In this document: positions 1 through 11,345 of the stretch, piece after piece
How positions within the stretch are numbered: position 1 is the stretch's first letter
How the letters are laid out: every line of letters begins with the position of its first letter
Assembly: GCA_958299035.1 (NCBI GenBank)
Contig: CATQJL010000223.1
Span: 13,688,293 to 13,752,292 of the forward strand
Source: Cylicocyclus nassatus
Lineage: Eukaryota > Nematoda > Chromadorea > Rhabditida > Strongylidae
DNA: 64,000 nucleotides
Direction of reading: 5' to 3'
Notes under the pieces: model-generated
The model's input: only the letters and a program-made list of their open reading frames with translations
What the model was told of the DNA's origin: nothing
Database searches by the model: none
Program-made: the position numbers and the translations under genes

Positions 1-2185
1 GAGAAATAATTTTTGCGAAAGTGACGTCCAGCTGTCCTTCCCCCCCCCCCTCGGGTCGACGTTTTTGGGAGGTAAGTGTCCGGCACTACCACCTTCACTT
101 TTGGGGAGCCCGGCTCCACTCATCGCACCTCTGCCTGCCAGTAGCACGACGGCCAAACCCATTAGCCTGTTGCTTCTTCTTATGTCCTGCATGTCGAGCC
201 AAGGGCTTCTAGGGACTTCTTACGCGCCATGGTGCATTTATCCCAAATTATGAGTTTGGTTTCTTGCAACACCTCGGCATTTCGTGTACCCTTGCTTAAC
301 CCATACAAGGTGCTCTAAATGAGCAATACCCGAGGAAGCTTGAAGGCTGAATGAGCAGTTCGACCTTCTTCTAGCATTGTAAAGGCAATCCCTGAGGATG
401 CCACTGCTAATGCGATTCGTCCTTGTGCAAATCTCGGCAAGTAGGAGATTGATGAGAAACGTTTTCCTGTTCACTTGGAGCGTCGAGAAAGAGTAGCCCA
501 TCCTCGCCACTGGAAATCGTCCAGAACAACATGGTATGCTAACTCTCGATCCTCTATGAAGAGAGCCCTGTTGGATTATGCAAATGCCAACAGGTGATAT
601 ACATCATAGGACCTCTTTCAAAGAACATCGCTCCAGACTGCTTGGACATCGCGTTTTTGTGACAGCAAACCGAGCTCTCTGAGGGTTTGTCCAGTCATTG
701 ATGCGCACTTGTCTTCAAGCAGTACCAACGCTCGGTTGAATATCTCGGGAGAATAATCAATGTTTGCAGAGGGTGCCACTCTGCGACAATCTCTGCATGT
801 CTTCAATCAGAGCCCCCTTGTTACTTCTCCCAAAGTGCTCGATCATTTGACGATTGTCATGATGCCGAAGAGACTTCGCAGTTGAGCAGCGGAACTTGTC
901 GTAGCTGCTTCTGCGAGAGTTCTGTCACAGTGCTGACCATCTTCAACAAGCCAAGTCTTTGGCATGCCTCTCTGTAGGTCTCACAAACCTCTCCATCGAT
1001 GGTCCTCAATGCTGCAAATGACGTCGGTCCTCGGGTTGTGTGAAGCAACAATCTGAGGTAGAAGCATTCGGCTTAGTTAGGGTGTACAGTATATGCACGC
1101 GCTAACACATCCGCTGCCCTTACGTCATACCCGGGAACTTCTGCCATTGCTTTCTTTTTGTTGACTTGTTCCGAGTATAATATCTTGGAACTTCTGGGTA
1201 CACAAAGTCCGTGCGAAAGGATCATGTTGGCACAGAAGGAAGAATGCCGTCAAAGTCGTTTGAGGTGGTTGCGCAGCTCTTTGCCGCGCATTATCAGTCG
1301 TCCATTCTCTAAATGGACATGTGGGTGGGCAACAGGTAGGTAATGTTCGTGTACCCCGAAAACCCGAAACGCCGTACTGCCCGTTGCTGCTTACGTACCT
1401 GCCCATCTGATAACGCTCAATCTCATCAAACAGTGTAGTACGTTGCCATGTCACTTCCTTTGTTCACTTATTTGCAGACGTACTTAATCGACTTCACCGA
1501 ATTACAGCATCCACACATGTGCTCGGAAACTTTTCGAGAGTAAGGGAGTGTATGGCACAATTCAGCTGTTGTCCACCACTACGTCTACGTTGATGGTTCA
1601 CCTTCAATCTTATGACGGCGGTGCGCCCTCCTTCATCAGGCTTTCTCCTTCTGTATAGAGAATAGCCATTACCCGTCTAGTATCGCGGATCAGCTGGGCA
1701 CCCTTTGCTGCATTTGCCGTCCTGCAAGGGACCTCGGGTTCAGTGGACAGCATGGCCCATGGATAATGTTTTGAGGAAAACATTAAATAGAAGAGGTTTC
1801 TCTTTTTAAATGAATGAGAAGCTCCGCTGGGTTGATGCTGTCGATATGTTCTGGGCGTATCTTCTCCTAAAGCCACACTAAGATGAGGGCGTGCGGAAGA
1901 CCGCGCTTCGGCCATTCCACGGTGTACATCCAGCTAGTGTTTCCGTAGGCGTGGCTTTCGGTGAGCACGTCCATAAGCTCTGTGAGCTTCTGTTTGGAGA
2001 CTCTTACCGTGATTTCGTGGCGGTCAGAAGGGGAAGACCTTCTGACCGCCACGAAATCACCAATCTTCATCAGGAAAGAGCTCTTCTGCAATTTCGGTTC
2101 ACGCAGGGTTGCACGTAAAATGATGAACAGATCAAGACGCCCGTACGCTCTAACACAGGCCATTGCGGAGTGAGTGTACTCGTGC

Positions 2186-2267
2186 CAGCTGACGCCACGC
2201 ACCTTCACTAGAAAAAATTTTTTGTCCCCCCCCCCCCCACCGAGCCAAAATCCTGGGTACGCCACTG
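2186..2267 (-). mobile_element. 82-bp mini hAT-type MITE inside Helitron Rep
   Basis: The minus-strand end reads CAGTGGCGTACCCAGG, the same terminus as the other hAT-type MITEs here. It is flanked by perfect 8-bp direct repeats ACTCGTGC at 2,178-2,185 and 2,268-2,275. Only a G/C homopolymer and part of the left subterminal region remain. The other end (CAGCTGACGCC) is not the usual terminus but still starts with CAG. It interrupts the Helitron Rep frame between the HMHE and MACVRAYGR motifs. Confidence 0.8.
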
Positions 2268-2661
2268 ACTCGTGCATATGGCGTGGGCCGCCAATGAAGG
2301 AGGATTGTAGTATGATCAATTGCCAACGGTCAGTAGCACATATTATTGCTCCATATTCAGTCACGGCATCTTGCAGGTGGATGTAGTCGTTCACACGTAG
2401 TTTTCGCTGATTGCGTCGAGTAAAGAAGCCGTTTACTCTCGATCTTGCCGTACATGTTCATGATGAACTGGTGACACATTTCACGACGTGATTAGAGGAT
2501 GTGGACTAAATCATCATGCGATGCGCATAAAAATCCATAACCGATACCCTCTTATTGGTGAGGGCACCAGTGCTAGGATCCCTCTGCCATTGTTCGAAGT
2601 GATACCCGTCTACATCATCACAGAACATGAGTGGGTACTGCAGGGTATTGTACGACCAATG

Positions 2662-3013
2662 CAGTGGCGTACCCAGGATTTCGGCTCGGGGGGGGGGGGG
2701 ACAAAAAATATTTTCCGATAAAAGTGCATGGCGTCAGCCACGCATTCCGAAAATTTTTTTGCTATGCTCTTGAAAATTTTCGCGAGCTCAGAACCCCGAA
2801 ATTTCAGAAAAAGGGGAAAAAATTTTTTTATAAGGCAATTTGAATTTTTAGAGAATTTTAAAAATTATTTTTATTATTTACAAGTGCAGACAAGTCATTT
2901 GCACAATTTTATAACCCATGTAGGTAACTTTCAAAAATTTCGCGACCCGTTCTCGGGGGGGGGGGCGCTCTCCCTCCCCCCCCCCCCCGCCCGCTCCCCT
3001 CGGCACGCCACTG
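2662..3013 (+). mobile_element. hAT-type MITE
   Basis: This 352-bp non-coding element has ends CAGTGGCGTACCCAGG and GGCACGCCACTG. It is flanked by 8-bp repeats GACCAATG (2,654-2,661) and GACCTATG (3,014-3,021), which differ at one base. CAG/CTG termini and an 8-bp duplication are typical of hAT elements. G-rich and C-rich homopolymers sit just inside the two ends, and the interior is AT-rich with runs of A and T. It splits the Helitron relic between the blocks at 3,026-3,415 and 2,580-2,650. Confidence 0.88.
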
Positions 3014-3959
3014 GACCTATGAATTTCAGAGATGCCCTGCAACGTTTCGCAACGTTGATAATAATGTCACGCCTGTCACAGTCGTCTTCGCCAATCCCTT
3101 ACAGATGAAGCGTTGAAGCGTGCGTCGTTGATGCCGACCAGCAGCTTCTTGAACGACGATAACGACTTTGTACTCCCCTGCAGGCATTTTCTCCAGGGCA
3201 GTTTTGAAGACGTTCACCAGGTCATCGTGCAGACGCAGCATTCTTTGCAGCTTTAGCACGACACTTCCGGCCACCGATAATGCCGCAGCGTTGATGCAGC
3301 TGCTCGTTGCAGACGAAGTGCAGCTGCAAGAACATGGGGCCATTATTGCCAAGGAAGCAGGGATCCAGCTGTACAATAGATCTTTCCCTGCATTTTGAAC
3401 GTAGGCACGAAGCACTGTTCCTTAATGTTGGTCTTGACAACTGTAGTACCGAACGACGTCATCTAAAAGCACGCATTGTACTTCCTGATGTTCTGTAAGA
3501 AATGCCTGGACACAGCACTGGTGCCGGACATGTATGAACGAAGCGGCTCAGGCGGCTCACGTAGAGGCGGAAGGTCGACTTTGCCGCTGGAACAGCACAT
3601 GCCAGGAGGTTCGGCTCTGAACTTCTTGGCTTGACGCTTGCCACATACGACATCCATCCTTCCGATCAGTACCTACGGATGGGTCGAGTAGTCTACCTGG
3701 GCATTGTAGATGAGTGCGGCGAGGTGAAGATCTACTCGCCTGGATGTCTGTCGAGTATGGACATGCCGAGCACGATCACGTTCGAGCCGTACTGAATGCA
3801 CTGCACCAGTTTCCGCTCTTCGTGAAGTCTTAGTCCTCATTCGACTGCTGTCGAGTCGAGACTCGTGCTGTTTAGCCTTCTCCTGAGACCTGGCTTCGGC
3901 GTGTCTCGCTCGGTCGTCGTCGATTCGAGAAGATTCAAATAAGCCACTACGAAATAAAG

Positions 3960-6512
3960 GAGACTGAGTATGTCAGGTACAGGGATTTCAGAAAGGCAGA
4001 TTTGAACGGGATGAGGCAGCACCTAGCTAGTGTTGACTGCAGTGGACCCAGGATTTCGGCTCGGGGGGGGGGGGGAATTTGGGGTGCTTCTCAAAATTTT
4101 CGCGGGTCCCCAACCCCTAAAATCTGGAAAAAGGGGGCGTGGCGTCAGCCACTCCCCCGAAAAAAAATTTTTTACAAGGCTAATTTGTATTTTTAAAAAT
4201 TTTCAAAAATTATTTTAATCATTTACAAAAATAAACAAGTCACTTACACATTTTTATAACCCATATAAGTAACTTTCAAAAATTTCGCGACCCGTTCTCG
4301 GGGGAGGGGGGCGCGCCCCCCCCCCCCGCCCCCCCTCGGTACGCCACTGGTTGACTGGTATGGATCCTTCATGACCGTCACCACGGTGAATGAAATGTAT
4401 GAGCTATTTCTAACAATAATTAACCATGCGATCGATTTTTACGTACCCTGGTCCTTGCGCCCTATGGGGCGAACAAATATGCCTGATTATCTCCTTAGAC
4501 TCTATCAAATGAGAGAGCGAGCTTGGTTAATTGCAGTTGATAGTGACAGAAGATAGTCTCAATTTTGTTAAATGCTAAATTTACTAAACTGCTCAGAGAA
4601 TACGACGCATCTTTTGAGAAAAAGGTAATCAAGTCTGGAGAAAGATCAGCGTTTTATAAAATGATCAATTCACGGCTTAGAAACAGAAGCAAGCTGGGAG
4701 TTTTACGTAGAGGCAATGGTGTGGTTATAAGCGATGATAAGGAAAAAGCCGAATTTTTTGCGGATACTTTTGCAAAGACTTTTGCTGAAGAAAAAAGCTT
4801 TGATAAGTCTGAGAGAGAATTGCCTCCAGTATTCCCAACGATGAGAGACGGGGTTTGGTTAAGAAGTGAAGACATTTATTTCCTCCTAACTAGGTGGCCT
4901 AAATCAACATCCCTCACACCTGACTCTTTGCAATTACAGTTTATTAAATCAGTAGCAGACATTCTTTCTAGGCCACTGCAACATGTTTTCAATTTGAGTA
5001 TGATGCGAGCTGAAATTCCTGAACGATGAAGGGTCTCTTTTGTCACACCGATTCCCAAGAAAAAGCCACTGAATAGTCCTGAAAACTTTCGTCCTGTCAG
5101 CATAACATCCATATTCGCAAGGCTTTTTGAAAAAAATGTTAAAAAACATATTGTTAAGCATTTGGAAGAGAACAATGTGACTTCTAATGCACAGCATGGA
5201 TTTTAGCGTGGTAAATCGACGGTTACAGCAATGTTACAAACGCTCAATGATTGGACATTGCAACTAGATAGGGGATAAAACATTGACGTAATCTATCTAG
5301 ATTTCACTAAGGCGTTCGATAAAGTACCACACACCAAACTGATAATCAAATTTAGAGCTGTAGGAATACACCAGAGAATAAAATCCTGGATTGAAGTATT
5401 TCTAAGAGAGCGGACATTTGTAGTTCATATCAATCAGATGTTCTCTTCTCCTAGAAAGATGGGATGTGGGGTCCCTCAAGGAGGCGTATTTTCGCCTATA
5501 CTTTTCAACATATATACATACGAGCTCCCGCTTATACCACTGTCCAAAGATATTTCTTGCTGCGCAGCTGACGATTTTAAATTGTACAGAACAGTTACGG
5601 ATGAAGCTAGTAGTAAGCAGTTACAAGACATCTTGAATGAAGTTTTTGAATAGTCAGAGGATTGGGGTCTGCCTATTTCACGTGAAAAGACCAAAGTACT
5701 TCACATGGGCTTAAGCAATCCCAGATATAGCTACTCAGTGGGAGGAACAACGCTTGCAGCTGTTGACTCAGTAAAAGACTTGGGATTTCTGGTCAGAAGC
5801 AATCTTTCCTTTGACAAACATTGTAAGACAATTGCGGATAAGGCAACAATGGCTACTTATAACCTTTACAGAGGACTATCGTGCAACGACCCTGAAGTCC
5901 TACTGAGGGCATATAAGACTTACATAAGACCTATATTGGAATATGGTACGGTGATCTATGGTCCGCACACGCGAAAAGTAATTGATTATTTAGAAAAGGT
6001 TCAATATAGCTTTACTAGAAAACTGTTGATAAGAACGGTCGGATTCAGATACGATCAGACTCCAAGCAGTCGGGTTCGCAACGCAAATCTGGGCATTCCT
6101 ACTCTTGCTTACAAAAGGAGAAAATTCGATTTGATCATGGTGCATAAAATACTATTTGGAGAATGTAAGCTTGACGCAAGAAATTTTCTTGCTACTAGAT
6201 GCCCTAATACTAGAGGAGGGACTAGGAAGCTTATACTTTCAAGGGCAAAGCTAAATTTAAGAAAATATATCTTTACGTGCCGAGTGGCACATGATGTGGA
6301 TACAATTTTGAGAAGAAAGATGTTCGTAGCGAAGCTATCGCTGTTCAAAAAGGTTCTAAGAAGCTACCTTCAGTCTTCGTATTAACATTTTATCTTTCTG
6401 TATGTTGTGTTTAGTTTAGCAATGTCGTTTTATGTGTTCAGTTTTACTTCTTCTTTGTTGTTTGTTGTTCTACCATAGGAACTTCCCTATGCAATAAATA
6501 AATAAATAAATA
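3960..6512 (+). pseudogene. CR1-type non-LTR reverse transcriptase relic
   Basis: A 5'-truncated second ORF of a CR1/Jockey-group retrotransposon. It starts near 3,970 with DFRKADLNGMRQHLASVD and is interrupted by a hAT MITE. It resumes with YGSFMTVTTVNEMYE. The RT core follows: LTPDSLQLQFIKS, then PENFRPVSITS, DVIYLDFTKAFDKVPH (motif A), GVPQGGVFSPILFN (motif B), AADDFKLYRT (motif C) and PISREKTKVLHMG. The C-terminal domain runs to a stop at 6,383-6,385 with PILEYGTVIYG and KLLIRTVGFRY. The endonuclease is missing. Breaks include a frameshift near 4,556 and in-frame stops at 5,027, 5,204, 5,276 and 5,651. The 3' end is a short AATA-repeat tail, usual for CR1-like elements. The catalytic YADD-type motif is AADD. 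It cannot be active. Confidence 0.92.
4040..4349 (+). mobile_element. hAT-type MITE inserted in the CR1 relic
   Basis: This 310-bp element begins CAGTGGACCCAGGATTTCGG and ends GGTACGCCACTG. The 8-bp repeat GTTGACTG is perfect on both sides (4,032-4,039 and 4,350-4,357). Removing the element and one repeat restores CR1 coding (ASVD continuing into WYGSFM), so it inserted after the CR1 copy. Confidence 0.93.
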
Positions 6513-6515
6513 AAT
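6491..6515 (+). repeat. (AATA)n tail of the CR1 relic
   Basis: About five AATA units end the retrotransposon. This marks the 3' boundary of the insertion; the 5' side is truncated, as is common for this class. Confidence 0.8.
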
Positions 6516-6524
6516 CTGAAAGCT

Positions 6525-6863
6525 ATGTCTAGTGTGACACCGGTGATTAACCTACCAAGGCAACCACCTCCTGAGGCACCATCAGTACGGTATTTTTGTG
6601 AATTGACCAAACAAGACCGACAAGTTCACTTTCAACGCCAACGGAAGCCACATATGAGCAGTAACTACAACTCATACCTGCTTAGAAGATGTGGGGCTTA
6701 CACCATAGTTCGCGAAACTAGCATGGAGTTACACGACACGCGCCATCTTGGGTTATATTTTCAAATGAGGAGAAAAAGCGACAGAAAATGTGTGCTTACA
6801 ATCTTATATACTAGCAAAGCGCTAGAAATCAAATCAGGCTCAAACTTATTGCTATTCGAGTAA
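6525..6863 (+). other. Unrecognised open frame, 112 codons
   Basis: Starts just after the CR1 tail with MSSVTPVINLPRQPPPEA and contains basic stretches such as QVHFQRQRKPHM. I recognise no domain. It could be an exon or element fragment, or a chance frame. A second frame at 7,028-7,198 (MAALQHRKVFHGTVKEL) runs into a hAT MITE and is equally anonymous. No promoter, splice site or homology supports either as a gene. Confidence 0.2.
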
Positions 6864-7204
6864 AACGTGTAGAAGAAATGAAATGATCGAAGAATTCAGT
6901 TTAAGAGAAGTTGACGATAGAGGATTACGATGCGATGAGCAAAGAGGTAAGCCATTTCCAGATCGCTAGTAATGCCCAGACTTTCACATAGACTCTTAAA
7001 GAACATGCAACACATGTTCATATAGATTTGGCAGCACTACAACACAGGAAAGTTTTTCATGGAACTGTAAAAGAACTTCAAATTCTGCCAAAGCAACAAA
7101 ACAATAATGTAGTTTTGATTTTTCGCCTACAAAGAAGAAATCGCGTTGATGATGATGACATGGCGTCCGAAACGACTAGCATCGCAGCTAGGATACCAGA
7201 AAAC

Positions 7205-7488
7205 TCCCCCCCCCCTCCGAGAATGGGTCGCGAAATTCTTTAAAGTTACTTAAATGTGTTATAAAAATCTGCAGAGGACTTGTAATTACTTGTAGATAAT
7301 TAAAATAATTTTTAAAAATTTTTAGAAATTCAAATTAGCCTTGTAAAAAAATTTTTTTCGGGGGCGTGGCGACAGCCCTTTTTCTGAAATTTCGGGATCA
7401 GGGGCCCGAAAAAATTTTGGCGCACATTCATTGAAAAAAATTTTTTGTCCTCCCCCCCCCCCCGAGCCGAAATCTGGGTACGCCACTG
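7205..7488 (-). mobile_element. Truncated hAT-type MITE
   Basis: Reverse orientation: the right edge reads CCCAGATTTCGGCTCGG and CAGTGGCGTA on the minus strand, ending at 7,488. The opposite end stops at the C-homopolymer around 7,205 and lacks the final CAGTGGCGTACCG segment. No matching 8-bp duplication is present, so this copy is truncated. Confidence 0.8.
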
Positions 7489-7505
7489 ATCGATGTACAT
7501 ATATA

Positions 7506-8513
7506 TTAGGTCTTCCCAAAAGTAATTTCGCTTTTTTCAAACGGTTGCCACAATCGATGGAACAAACCTTTCTAGATCTTGGTAGCGTTCGATGCAGAAT
7601 TTCATTCTCTTTCTAATGTTTGTGTAATTGCAAAACAGTCAATGAGCTTTCAGAAAATAACCAAAATCTGCGACCCATGCTTTTTGAGATGGTCAAGTCT
7701 CACGATTTTTTGAAACTTTCATATCAATCCTCAGAAGGAGTTCAAGTAACGATTCTATAGAGTAAACCTTATAGAATACAGTGCAACTTTTTTCTCTTTC
7801 TAGCTTGTCATACATTTTTAATAGAATTTTAACTGATGCTACCGATTTCCATACTTGGACAGCTAAATCCTTGTAGAACATCAAAGGAAGAGCAGCTCGG
7901 GTGCTGTTTGATGCAGCATTTTCTCCTCTTTCTAACAGGTGCTTTTTTGTTTCCGATTCGTTTAGTTTCGGGGATGAAATCACCACAATTCATTTTTTAA
8001 GGAGCCCCAGGCTGTACCCAGAAAATTCGAAATTTGATATTTCGAGTCCGTAAACTCTCATTTGCTTTATAAATTCAATATTAAGTCATATATTATTTTG
8101 AAAGCTTGAAATTCCGAGTAATTATTGCTGTTTGATGCGATTTGTGGCTGGGGTGAGACTGCCAAAATCCGATGGCTTTGTTGAAAAATCTTTTACAAAA
8201 TTACGGCGAGCTACGAGAAAGAGAAAAAAGAAGTTTTGTATTCTATGAGGTTTACTCTATCGAATCGCTGCTTGAACTCCTTCTGAGGATTGATACGAAA
8301 GTTAAAAAAATCGTGAAACTTGATCATCTCAAAAAGCATGGGTCGCAGATTTTGGTTATTTTCTGAAAGCTCATTGACTGTTTTGCAATTTTACAAACAT
8401 TAGAAAGAGAATGAAATTCTGCATCGAACGCTACCAAGATCTCTTAGAAAGGTTTGTTCCATCGATTGTGGCAACCGTTTGAAAAAAGCGAAATTACTTT
8501 TGGGACGACCTAA
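7506..8513. mobile_element. Palindromic mariner-type element A
   Basis: Runs from TTAGGTCTTCCCAAAAGTAA to its inverted match ending in GGGACGACCTAA. The similarity between ends extends far inward: the GAATTTCATTCTC, CTGCGACCCATGC and GAGGATTGAT blocks recur on the opposite strand. The whole 1-kb unit can fold back on itself. TA-rich flanks and TTAGGT termini are typical of Tc1/mariner miniature elements. No transposase is encoded. Confidence 0.85.
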
Positions 8514-8517
8514 TAAA

Positions 8518-10265
8518 TTAGGTCGTTCCGAAAGTAATGTCGCTTTGCTCAAATGAACGCCACATTTCATGGAATCAAGATTTTCAAGAGATCTTAGGAG
8601 CATTCGATGCAGCATTTCATCCTCTTTCTAAAGGTTGTAATATCATTGCATAATTCTCATTGAACTTTCGAAAACTTGACAAAATCTGCGACTCATGCTT
8701 TTTGCCATGGTCAGGTTCGGCTATTTTTCTAAATTTTTTACCTATTCTCCGGAGAAGTACAAGTGGCAGGTAAATAGAGCAAATCCTATGGGACACAGAG
8801 TAATTTTTAGCTTATCCTTAGCTTGCTTCTAAGAGTTTCTGGGATTAGCTTTATTTCATTTTCATTTTCATTGAATACGCTCAAGGCGTACCATAAAAAA
8901 ACAGAAACAAACAGTGAAATTGTTAGTTTTACACAAAGCACGAATAACAACAGAACATCATCAACATATGCTTCAGGCCCAGACTTCATAAAACTAAAGA
9001 ATAACGACTTAGCTTGCAAGAAGACTGCTGGATATTACGAATGTCAATGATGAGTTATATCCACAGAGATGGAACCCATGCCCCCGCGTTAGCCAGCAAA
9101 CGATCTTAAAGTATTCAAACAAGCAAACGACGGCGGGTACATACCCACCGGCCTGCCGGGGAGAGCCCAAAACTCCATGAGCATTGCCATATGTGCAAAA
9201 CAGAATATCGTCAAGTACTGCACAACGAATGAATCTAACAAATTGTTATCTACTTCGTTTGCTAGCCACGATCTCAAAAGATTTCAAGAAACAAACCGGA
9301 ATTTATAGTTCAACCAGTTTGCCGAGGAGAGCCCAACTCCAAAGCAAGAATAAGCATAATATGATCTTCAAGCAATCAAAGCAAGCAAGCTGTGCGAAAC
9401 AGGCTAAAATATAGATGTGACCCGGCTTGAACCACATGATGAAGAGAACAGTGTTAGTAAAAGGCTCAAAAGCAGTTGAGTTCAACATATGCAAAGTTAT
9501 AAATTGGCTGCTAGTCAGTGCATTCGTAACCCAATCATGCTCATTGCACATGTCTGGTTGTAACCGCGCAGTCATAAAAAAAGGGAAGTAAAATGCCATC
9601 AAATTCGATTGGTCAACTCAAACCTCACAGAACAATAATCGGCAAGCAACTCGGGTGTCATTCGACGCAGCTTTTTCTCCTCTTTTTACCAGCTGTTTTT
9701 GGTCTCCGATTTATCAAGTTTTCCGAGATAAAATTCTCATAATTCAGGTTTTCCAGGGCGCCTCCGGCTGTACCCGGAATTTTCGAAAGCTGCTAAAAGC
9801 GGTGAACGCTCATTTGCTTTGTAAAATCAATGTAAAACCGTAATCCATTTTTGTAAGTTTCAAAATCCGAAGATTTCTTGGTGTTTGATGCATTTGAGTC
9901 TGAGACGAGCCTGCTAAGATTCGATGTTTCCATCAAAAAATCTATACAGAAATTATGACGAGCTCTGAAAAGTAGAAAAAAAGTTGTGCTGTTTCCCGTA
10001 GGGTTTGCTCTATCCATACATAACTTGGACTCCTTCCGGGGGTTGTTATAGAAATTTGGGAAAATTGTGAAACTTGACCTTCTCAAAAAGCACCGGTCGC
10101 AGATTCCGATAATTTTTTAGAGGTTATTTGAATTTTGTGCGGTAATTATATAACCATTAGAAAGAGAATTAAATGCTACATCAAATGCTACCAGAATCTC
10201 TTACATATCTTCGTTCCATGAGATGTGGGTCTGAAAAAAGCGACATTACTTTCGGAACGACCTAA
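8518..10265. mobile_element. Palindromic mariner-type element B
   Basis: Ends TTAGGTCGTTCCGAAAGTAA and its inverted complement TTCGGAACGACCTAA. It begins four bases after element A ends. At 1,748 bp it is longer than its relatives. The middle (about 8,810-9,630) does not match across the axis and contains two copies of a GGAGAGCCCAA block, so it probably holds a further insertion. Confidence 0.8.
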
Positions 10266-11180
10266 TTAGGTTGATTCATAATTAATGCACGTTTTCTATA
10301 CTTCAACTTTCAGCCGAGATAATTCTTTTTTGAAAAGACATTTCTAAGCAAATTATGAACTACTGTAACTAACAAATCAGTGGTAAAACAGATACTTCTG
10401 CGTGACTGTATATATCACAAGAAAGATTTTCTGGCCTGAAGATTGCCAACAACTTTTTTCAGAAACCTCCAGTTTAAGAGAGCATAACTTATATTGAAAT
10501 TAAGTAGGATAGAGCAGACTTCGCTCTTCGTGTAGCCAAGGGTCTCTTGAGCAGTAATGCCAAGTTTGGATTTAACGAAAAAATTTTAAAAGAAAATATC
10601 GCGAAAAAGTCGAAAGAATTCACTTTTTTCTGGCATCTCGGCGGGTTCAGAATTCGGACATTTCTAAAATTATTTCATTTTTCTTCGTTGGAAAGTGAGA
10701 ACACCCTAGCGCTTTTCTACCATCAAATGAACTAGGTCTACCCTTGCTGGACAGTGCAAAAGACCTGCAATCGCCTTTCGCTTCAAAGTTTTATATGACA
10801 CGGAAGGGCCGCGACGAACATTCAAGTTCGCAATCGAATTTCTCGGCTCAGAGTTCATGGGGAATTTTGTTCAAATAGCATCTTGTAGCACAAAGTTTTC
10901 TAATCTTTGTGCATATTTTTCGAAATTAATCCGGCTATTCCACATGGATTTAAGGCAAAAAGAGTGAAAAGCAAAAATTTTGGGATTTAGTCTCTTTTAT
11001 TTGAAAGCTCAGAACTTTGGATTGAACGGAGATTTGCGAAAGCAAAGGGCCGCATAAGAAACTAGAAAAAACGCTCTTTTAGATAGCATAAAAGGTTTTT
11101 GAGGAAATTGATTACACGTCAAATACCAGCTCCTGGAAGAAGAGGTGAGAAAAACGTGCATTAATTATGAATCAACCTAA
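10266..11180. mobile_element. Palindromic mariner-type element C
   Basis: Ends TTAGGTTGATTCATAATTAA and TTAATTATGAATCAACCTAA are perfect inverted copies. It directly abuts element B with no intervening base. The 915-bp interior has no recognisable coding capacity. Confidence 0.82.
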
Positions 11181-11186
11181 TATGTC

Positions 11187-11345
11187 GTAATGTAAAAAAA
11201 TGAGCTTGCGACATGTCCGATTGAAGGACAAGCTGCTCACGACACGCCTAATCTTAGTCGCCCCAAAACTTGGGCGCGCACGCGGGGTCAAACCCTTCAG
11301 TGACTGTCGACGGCGCGCACTGCCACTGCGCTACTGATCCTCTTC
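11187..11345 (-). mobile_element. tRNA-derived SINE
   Basis: On the minus strand an A-box-like TAGCGCAGTGG (11,333-11,323) is followed by a B-box-like GGGTTTGACCCC (11,295-11,284). The spacing is compatible with an internal RNA polymerase III promoter. A non-tRNA body and a short T-rich tail lead to about 11,190. No cloverleaf anticodon arm is obvious, so this is a SINE head or tRNA pseudogene rather than a working tRNA. Confidence 0.6.

Larger units (their letters stand above)
1..3950 (-). pseudogene. Autonomous Helitron Rep/helicase relic
   Basis: Read on the minus strand from about 3,950 down to the window edge, translated pieces in several frames follow the animal Helitron replication initiator/helicase in order. 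Around 3,650-3,460 there is a block with EPPGMCCSSGKV and NIRKYNACF. At 3,415-3,220 come FLQLHFVCNE, LQRMLRLHDDLV and FKTALEKMP. At 2,400-1,870 is the Rep core with SSFIGGPRHMHE and EWPKRGLPHALIL. At about 1,840-1,450 come KIRPEHIDSI and KSIKYVCK. Linker pieces follow (DEIERYQMGRYVSSN, TTLTAFFLLCQ, CETYREACQRLGLL, LLEDKCASMTG), then helicase pieces TFLINLLLAEI, ASSGIA and LIIWDKCTMA near the left edge. Helitron Rep/helicases nick and unwind DNA for rolling-circle transposition. This one is dead: there are many frameshifts and stops, the second His of the HxH motif is Leu, and the second Rep tyrosine is a stop. The helicase continues beyond base 1. The right boundary with the CR1 relic is approximate. 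Confidence 0.88.

Noticed and set aside
2631..2843. Frames containing VAYPGFRLGGGG-type peptides
   Set aside because: This peptide is the translation of the hAT MITE end plus its G homopolymer and recurs at every copy.
11187..11345. Functional tRNA gene
   Set aside because: A- and B-box-like motifs are present but no convincing anticodon and acceptor stems.
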